Origin: Synergistaceae bacterium
Lineage (GTDB): Bacteria; Synergistota; Synergistia; Synergistales; Aminobacteriaceae
Length of the DNA stretch: 7,975 bases
Assembly: GCA_017455085.1 (NCBI GenBank)
Contig: JAFTBT010000118.1
Coordinates: 1-7,975 of the forward strand
Reading direction: 5' to 3'
Below, piece by piece: positions 5,166 through 7,975 of this stretch. Within the stretch, counting starts at the first letter, position 1; each line of letters begins with the position of its first letter. The notes under the pieces were generated by a model that ran no database searches, was not told the origin of the DNA, and saw nothing but the letters and a program-made list of their open reading frames with translations. A program made the translations under genes and the position numbers.

Positions 5166-7289
5166 TTACGGCAGCGGGTAGTGATCCCAAATCGGCACAC
5201 CTATAAAGAATCCCGCCTTGAACTCCTCAGAGCCATACATCACCGCAAATTTCATGTCCACGAGGTTGTTCGGGAAGTTCACCGCAAGCCCTACTTCCCA
5301 CGGAGCATCTATCTTTTTCCATTCCTTATCCATAGCATAGCCCCAGCTCGCAAACACTTCACCTGCTATGACTCCCATTGCTGTACGGTTAATTATTTTC
5401 CTTACAGCCACGTTCGTCCAGAACATACGCTCCGCTTCTATGGGGTTGCGTGCCACTGAATACAGCTCCTCAGCTGCTCCCAAATACACCGCATGACTCC
5501 TCTTGTTCATGTCCCCTTCTGCAAATCCCGCACGGAAATACGTCCTCCACACGTCAGACACCTCCAGCGGCTTAAAGTAGTTCAACCTGTACACAACTTC
5601 GTCAAAATTCGGCCACCATGCATTCAGCCTCCACGCATAGCCTTTTGTGGGATCGCTGGGCATGTCCAGAGTGTCGACCTCCGCAGAAAACGTTATCCCT
5701 CCAGAATCGGTGCCGTCCTTGTTCGAGAGCGCGTCACCATCTATGTGTTCATACGCGTAGCCTACTCCTACATTGACATCTCCCCACGTGAACAGCCTGC
5801 TAATTCCTGCCGCGTACCTGTCCCAATCTCTGGTCTTGTCCTTATGGCCGCCGGGCCTCCAGTTCTGTGCACTCAGGGTAATCTGCCATGCATCCATAGG
5901 TTGCGGAGCTGTCTGGTACGTTAAATCCAGCCCCCACTGGTCGCTGACTTTTGCCACTCCGATCAACGAGTCATACTCCGAGAAAAGTCCTCGCATCTCT
6001 CCCTTCAGGTACAGCCATCTGTTCGAGTGCAGGTTGGTCGTGTAGCCTGAGACACCCAGCTTGAACTCCGGAGACTGCCGCACGTCTATACGCACAAGCA
6101 CATCACCCGACTCAGTTTTGCCTAGCTGATAGTCCGCTAACTCTATGCCTGCTGCGCCTGAAAGTTTCTCCATGAGAGCATCTATTTCGTCAGTGTCTAC
6201 TTTCCTGCCTATGAGCCGCGAAGCTCTGCGCCTCACAAGCTCCTGAATCTTCGGTGGGAGTCCGTGAACTTCAACGTCACCGACAATGTCGCTGGTATTC
6301 CGTGTACTTTCCTCAAGCGTGAACAGTGCCGGCCCTTGCGCAGAAAGTTCCTGTATCTCGCGAATCTTGAGCATAGCTGCCTCGCGTCCAAGCTCTACGA
6401 TTTTGTCGGGGCTTCCTGTGTCGAGTATCCCTAGCCCTGCAACATTTGGCTGTACTAGGACATCAGCGGCTGCACCTTCCTCGTTGGTGGTCTTGCGCAT
6501 TAGAATCGTCAATGACTGCCCCATAACATCCATGTATGAATTTATGTTGGGAGACATGGAGTCAGAAATGTCAACTGCTACTATGGGCATTCCCGGAAAA
6601 AGCTCCTGCGCTGTATATACCGGAAGATTCGACGTAACTCCACCGTCAATGAGCAGGTGGTTATCAATCACCCAAGGCTCAAACAGTACAGGTATAGACA
6701 TCGAGGCTCTCATAGCTGAGGCTAAATTTCCGTTCCTGAGTACGACTTTTTCGCCTGTTCTCACGTCAGTAGCAACTGCTGCGTACGGTATAGGCAGCTG
6801 GTAAAAATCTGTCTCTGTCACGTGGCGCATGAGCTGCGAGAAATATGCGTAGAGCTTGTCGCCGGTGAGTATGCCTTTCGGGCCGTGGTTGCCGTTCTGT
6901 GTCTTCCACGTGAGTGCTGGTACGGTGCTGGTCTTTGCGCGTCTGTCGTTGCCGGTGAACACGAACATGGGGCCTGTGTTTTCGCTGAGTAGGCTCGGAA
7001 GATCCAGCTTCCTCAAGATTCCGCGAATGTCCTTCGTGGAGTAGCCTGATGCTCTGAGTGCTCCCATGATTGAGCCCATGCTTGTGCCCACTATGCCGAT
7101 GATGGGGACTCCGTTTTCTTCGAGGACCTCCATCACTCCCAGATGAGCGAAGCCTTTCGTGCCGCCTCCAGAGAGTACGAGTACTACACCTGCTTCTCCG
7201 GCGAAGGGACTGAACGCTAAGATACATGCTGCCAAGAATGCACACAGTATTTTCTTCGCGGCAACAACTACATATGCTGCTTTCTTCAT
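5166..7289 (-). CDS. Patatin-like phospholipase with POTRA and BamA-type barrel (type Vd autotransporter, PlpD/FplA-like)
   Basis: This 707-aa protein is a serine lipase fused to its own outer-membrane transport domain. A signal peptide covers about residues 1-33 (basic MKK and KK, a hydrophobic stretch, possible cleavage after GEA at 33). The patatin domain starts directly after it: GGGTKG (41-46) is the oxyanion loop, GTSMG (68-72) holds nucleophile Ser70, and DGG (215-217) supplies catalytic Asp215. A POTRA-like segment spans about 335-405. From about 410 to the end, alternating aromatic/polar strands resemble a BamA/bacterial surface antigen barrel. Order and size match Pseudomonas PlpD and Fusobacterium FplA, so phospholipase A activity at the cell surface or outside is likely. 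The frame extends to 7367, but the ATG at 7289 has GGGAGGAA 8 nt upstream and begins the signal peptide, whereas the extension crosses a terminator. LAAC at 19-22 resembles a lipobox, but hydrophobic residues continue after it. Confidence 0.9.
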   Translation of the reverse strand: MKKAAYVVVAAKKILCAFLAACILAFSPFAGEAGVVLVLSGGGTKGFAHLGVMEVLEENGVPIIGIVGTSMGSIMGALRASGYSTKDIRGILRKLDLPSLLSENTGPMFVFTGNDRRAKTSTVPALTWKTQNGNHGPKGILTGDKLYAYFSQLMRHVTETDFYQLPIPYAAVATDVRTGEKVVLRNGNLASAMRASMSIPVLFEPWVIDNHLLIDGGVTSNLPVYTAQELFPGMPIVAVDISDSMSPNINSYMDVMGQSLTILMRKTTNEEGAAADVLVQPNVAGLGILDTGSPDKIVELGREAAMLKIREIQELSAQGPALFTLEESTRNTSDIVGDVEVHGLPPKIQELVRRRASRLIGRKVDTDEIDALMEKLSGAAGIELADYQLGKTESGDVLVRIDVRQSPEFKLGVSGYTTNLHSNRWLYLKGEMRGLFSEYDSLIGVAKVSDQWGLDLTYQTAPQPMDAWQITLSAQNWRPGGHKDKTRDWDRYAAGISRLFTWGDVNVGVGYAYEHIDGDALSNKDGTDSGGITFSAEVDTLDMPSDPTKGYAWRLNAWWPNFDEVVYRLNYFKPLEVSDVWRTYFRAGFAEGDMNKRSHAVYLGAAEELYSVARNPIEAERMFWTNVAVRKIINRTAMGVIAGEVFASWGYAMDKEWKKIDAPWEVGLAVNFPNNLVDMKFAVMYGSEEFKAGFFIGVPIWDHYPLP

Positions 7290-7297
7290 GAATAATA

Positions 7298-7305
7298 TTC
7301 CTCCC
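7298..7305 (-). promoter_or_regulatory. Shine-Dalgarno that fixes the patatin gene start
   Basis: GGGAGGAA on the minus strand is followed by 8 nt and the ATG at 7289. It is the only strong ribosome site near the 5' end of this frame, and it places the start at the signal peptide. Confidence 0.85.
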
Positions 7306-7317
7306 GTTATACTGCTC

Positions 7318-7357
7318 TTAAAGAAAAACGGCTCCGGCCCATTCAGACCAGAACCGT
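7318..7357 (-). terminator. Intrinsic terminator after cheX
   Basis: On the minus strand a 10-bp stem is formed by ACGGTTCTGG (7357-7348) and CCGGAGCCGT (7337-7328). All ten pairs form if two G-U pairs are allowed, around a 10-nt loop, and TTTTTCTTT follows directly. It lies 34 nt past the cheX stop and upstream of the patatin gene, so it should end the cheX transcript. Stem strength and T tract make this the clearest terminator in the window. Confidence 0.88.
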
Positions 7358-7390
7358 CCATTTTCATATAGTTATTGATATGTTTACAGG

Positions 7391-7882
7391 CTAGTCAATC
7401 TTGAATGACAGTACCAGATAAAGACCTCCTGAAGGCTGAAGCTCGAACGGCAGCGTGAAACTTCTCATACCGTTTTCTTCGCTAGTAACGTTCTTGATAT
7501 TCTCGCCTATGATCAACTGCGGAGGTGTTACGTCAACTGTTCCCAAAGCACTCTGAACTAATGCGCGGCCTCCGATCATGTTCGACAGCTCACCGATTAC
7601 GCTCATTGAGACATCTTCGCCGAGAACCGGAGCGATTGCCCCGAAGGACATTGCTGTGATGATATTGTTGAAACCGTCCTGATTCAGCATGATGTTCACT
7701 GTTCCGCGAGACCCTACGCCTACGACTCCGATTAGGGCAGTTGTACAGATATTCTCTACCTTGATACCCTGTGAGACTTTTGACTTGTTGAGGGTGATAT
7801 TCAGCCCTACCTCCCGCCCTACGGACAGCAATGACGACGCAAAACTATTCACTAGAGCGACAAGTTTATCCATACCGGCCAT
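7391..7882 (-). CDS. cheX: CheX-like chemotaxis phosphatase (CheC/CheX/FliY family)
   Basis: CheX removes phosphate from CheY-P in the cytoplasm, resetting flagellar or twitching chemotaxis signalling. This 163-aa protein has the length and one-domain layout of CheX. The family phosphatase signature reads S94-x3-E98-x2-N101 within VIGELSNMIGG, where Glu and Asn act directly, and a Pro-Pro follows at 120-121, slightly nearer than the spacing quoted for CheC and FliY. Only one E-x2-N motif is present, as in CheX and unlike the two of CheC. There is no signal peptide or membrane segment. The start at 7882 has GGGAGGGAGA upstream. The gene appears monocistronic, with a likely promoter before it and an intrinsic terminator after it; no other chemotaxis genes are in the window. 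Alternative: a related CheC-family protein not acting on CheY. Confidence 0.85.
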   Translation of the reverse strand: MAGMDKLVALVNSFASSLLSVGREVGLNITLNKSKVSQGIKVENICTTALIGVVGVGSRGTVNIMLNQDGFNNIITAMSFGAIAPVLGEDVSMSVIGELSNMIGGRALVQSALGTVDVTPPQLIIGENIKNVTSEENGMRSFTLPFELQPSGGLYLVLSFKID

Positions 7883-7892
7883 AAAATACTAA

Positions 7893-7902
7893 TCTCCCTC
7901 CC
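7893..7902 (-). promoter_or_regulatory. Shine-Dalgarno of cheX
   Basis: GGGAGGGAGA on the minus strand, 10 nt before the ATG at 7882. It supports the first ATG rather than the in-frame ATG at 7873. Confidence 0.75.
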
Positions 7903-7948
7903 TGTAAAAATATATGCATGTTTTGAATTTATTTGTGAAATTGAGCAT

Positions 7949-7954
7949 ATTATA
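7949..7954 (-). promoter_or_regulatory. Probable -10 element of the cheX promoter
   Basis: A perfect TATAAT lies on the minus strand in AT-rich DNA 67 nt before the cheX ATG, which would give a leader of about 60 nt. With a 17-nt spacer the -35 box would straddle the window edge; the four visible bases would be GAGA. The match cannot be completed from this window. Confidence 0.45.
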
Positions 7955-7975
7955 GCCTATTCTGATTTATATCTC

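Noticed and set aside
5493..5924. Plus-strand open frame of 143 codons opposite the barrel domain
   Set aside because: Antisense shadow of the patatin/BamA gene, with no ribosome site or known motif.
6766..7245. Minus-strand open frame of 159 codons overlapping the patatin gene in another phase
   Set aside because: The product is Arg/Ser/His-rich with no recognisable domain, while the overlapping frame has a full patatin catalytic set and a good ribosome site.
7306..7311. TATAAC as a -10 box for the patatin gene
   Set aside because: A start 7 nt downstream would fall within the Shine-Dalgarno, and no -35 lies at proper distance.
1..7975. CRISPR array, tRNA/rRNA genes, insertion sequences, phage genes
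   Set aside because: No regularly spaced repeats, tRNA-like folds, rRNA sequence, transposase-like protein or terminal inverted repeats were recognised on either strand.

Overview
The window reads as chromosomal DNA of a diderm anaerobic bacterium. A patatin fused to a BamA-like outer-membrane barrel implies an outer membrane. A free-standing CheX phosphatase implies chemotactic motility. A short archaeal/eukaryotic-type prolyl-tRNA synthetase, ComB and the nickel-cofactor enzyme LarC fit a strict anaerobe. This combination is compatible with Synergistota, but that assignment is inference from gene content and needs a database search. Local base composition is near 50% GC in the minus-strand genes and lower in the gene at the left edge (sampled 60-bp blocks: 31/60 GC at 2041-2100, 23/60 at 121-180).

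Layout from left to right. Positions 1-549 (+) hold the 3' part of an AAA-family ATPase cut by the window edge. It converges on a minus-strand block across a 36-bp gap that contains a small G/C hairpin. Everything from 586 to 7882 is on the minus strand. In transcription order (right to left) the genes are: cheX, then a strong intrinsic terminator, a signal-peptide-bearing patatin/BamA-barrel protein, a 117-bp gap, proS, comB, larC and a family 2 glycosyltransferase. The last four genes are separated by 7 nt, 5 nt and a 4-nt ATGA overlap, so they very probably form one operon.

Start codons needed revision in four genes. proS most likely begins at a TTG preceded by AAGGAGGA (478 aa). comB probably begins at an ATG just after the proS stop (301 aa). 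larC probably begins at an ATG 5 nt after the comB stop (406 aa). The patatin gene begins at an ATG behind GGGAGGAA (707 aa), because a longer reading would be translated through the cheX terminator.

Functionally the operon mixes translation (ProRS), a 2-phosphosulfolactate phosphatase, a nickel-pincer cofactor synthase and a sugar transferase. The most thought-provoking link is comB beside larC. One makes sulfolactate, a 2-hydroxy acid. The other completes the cofactor used by LarA-type 2-hydroxyacid racemases and epimerases. No RNA genes, insertion sequences, CRISPR arrays or phage genes were seen, and no clearly new multi-gene system is evident; the observations worth a second look are listed as findings.
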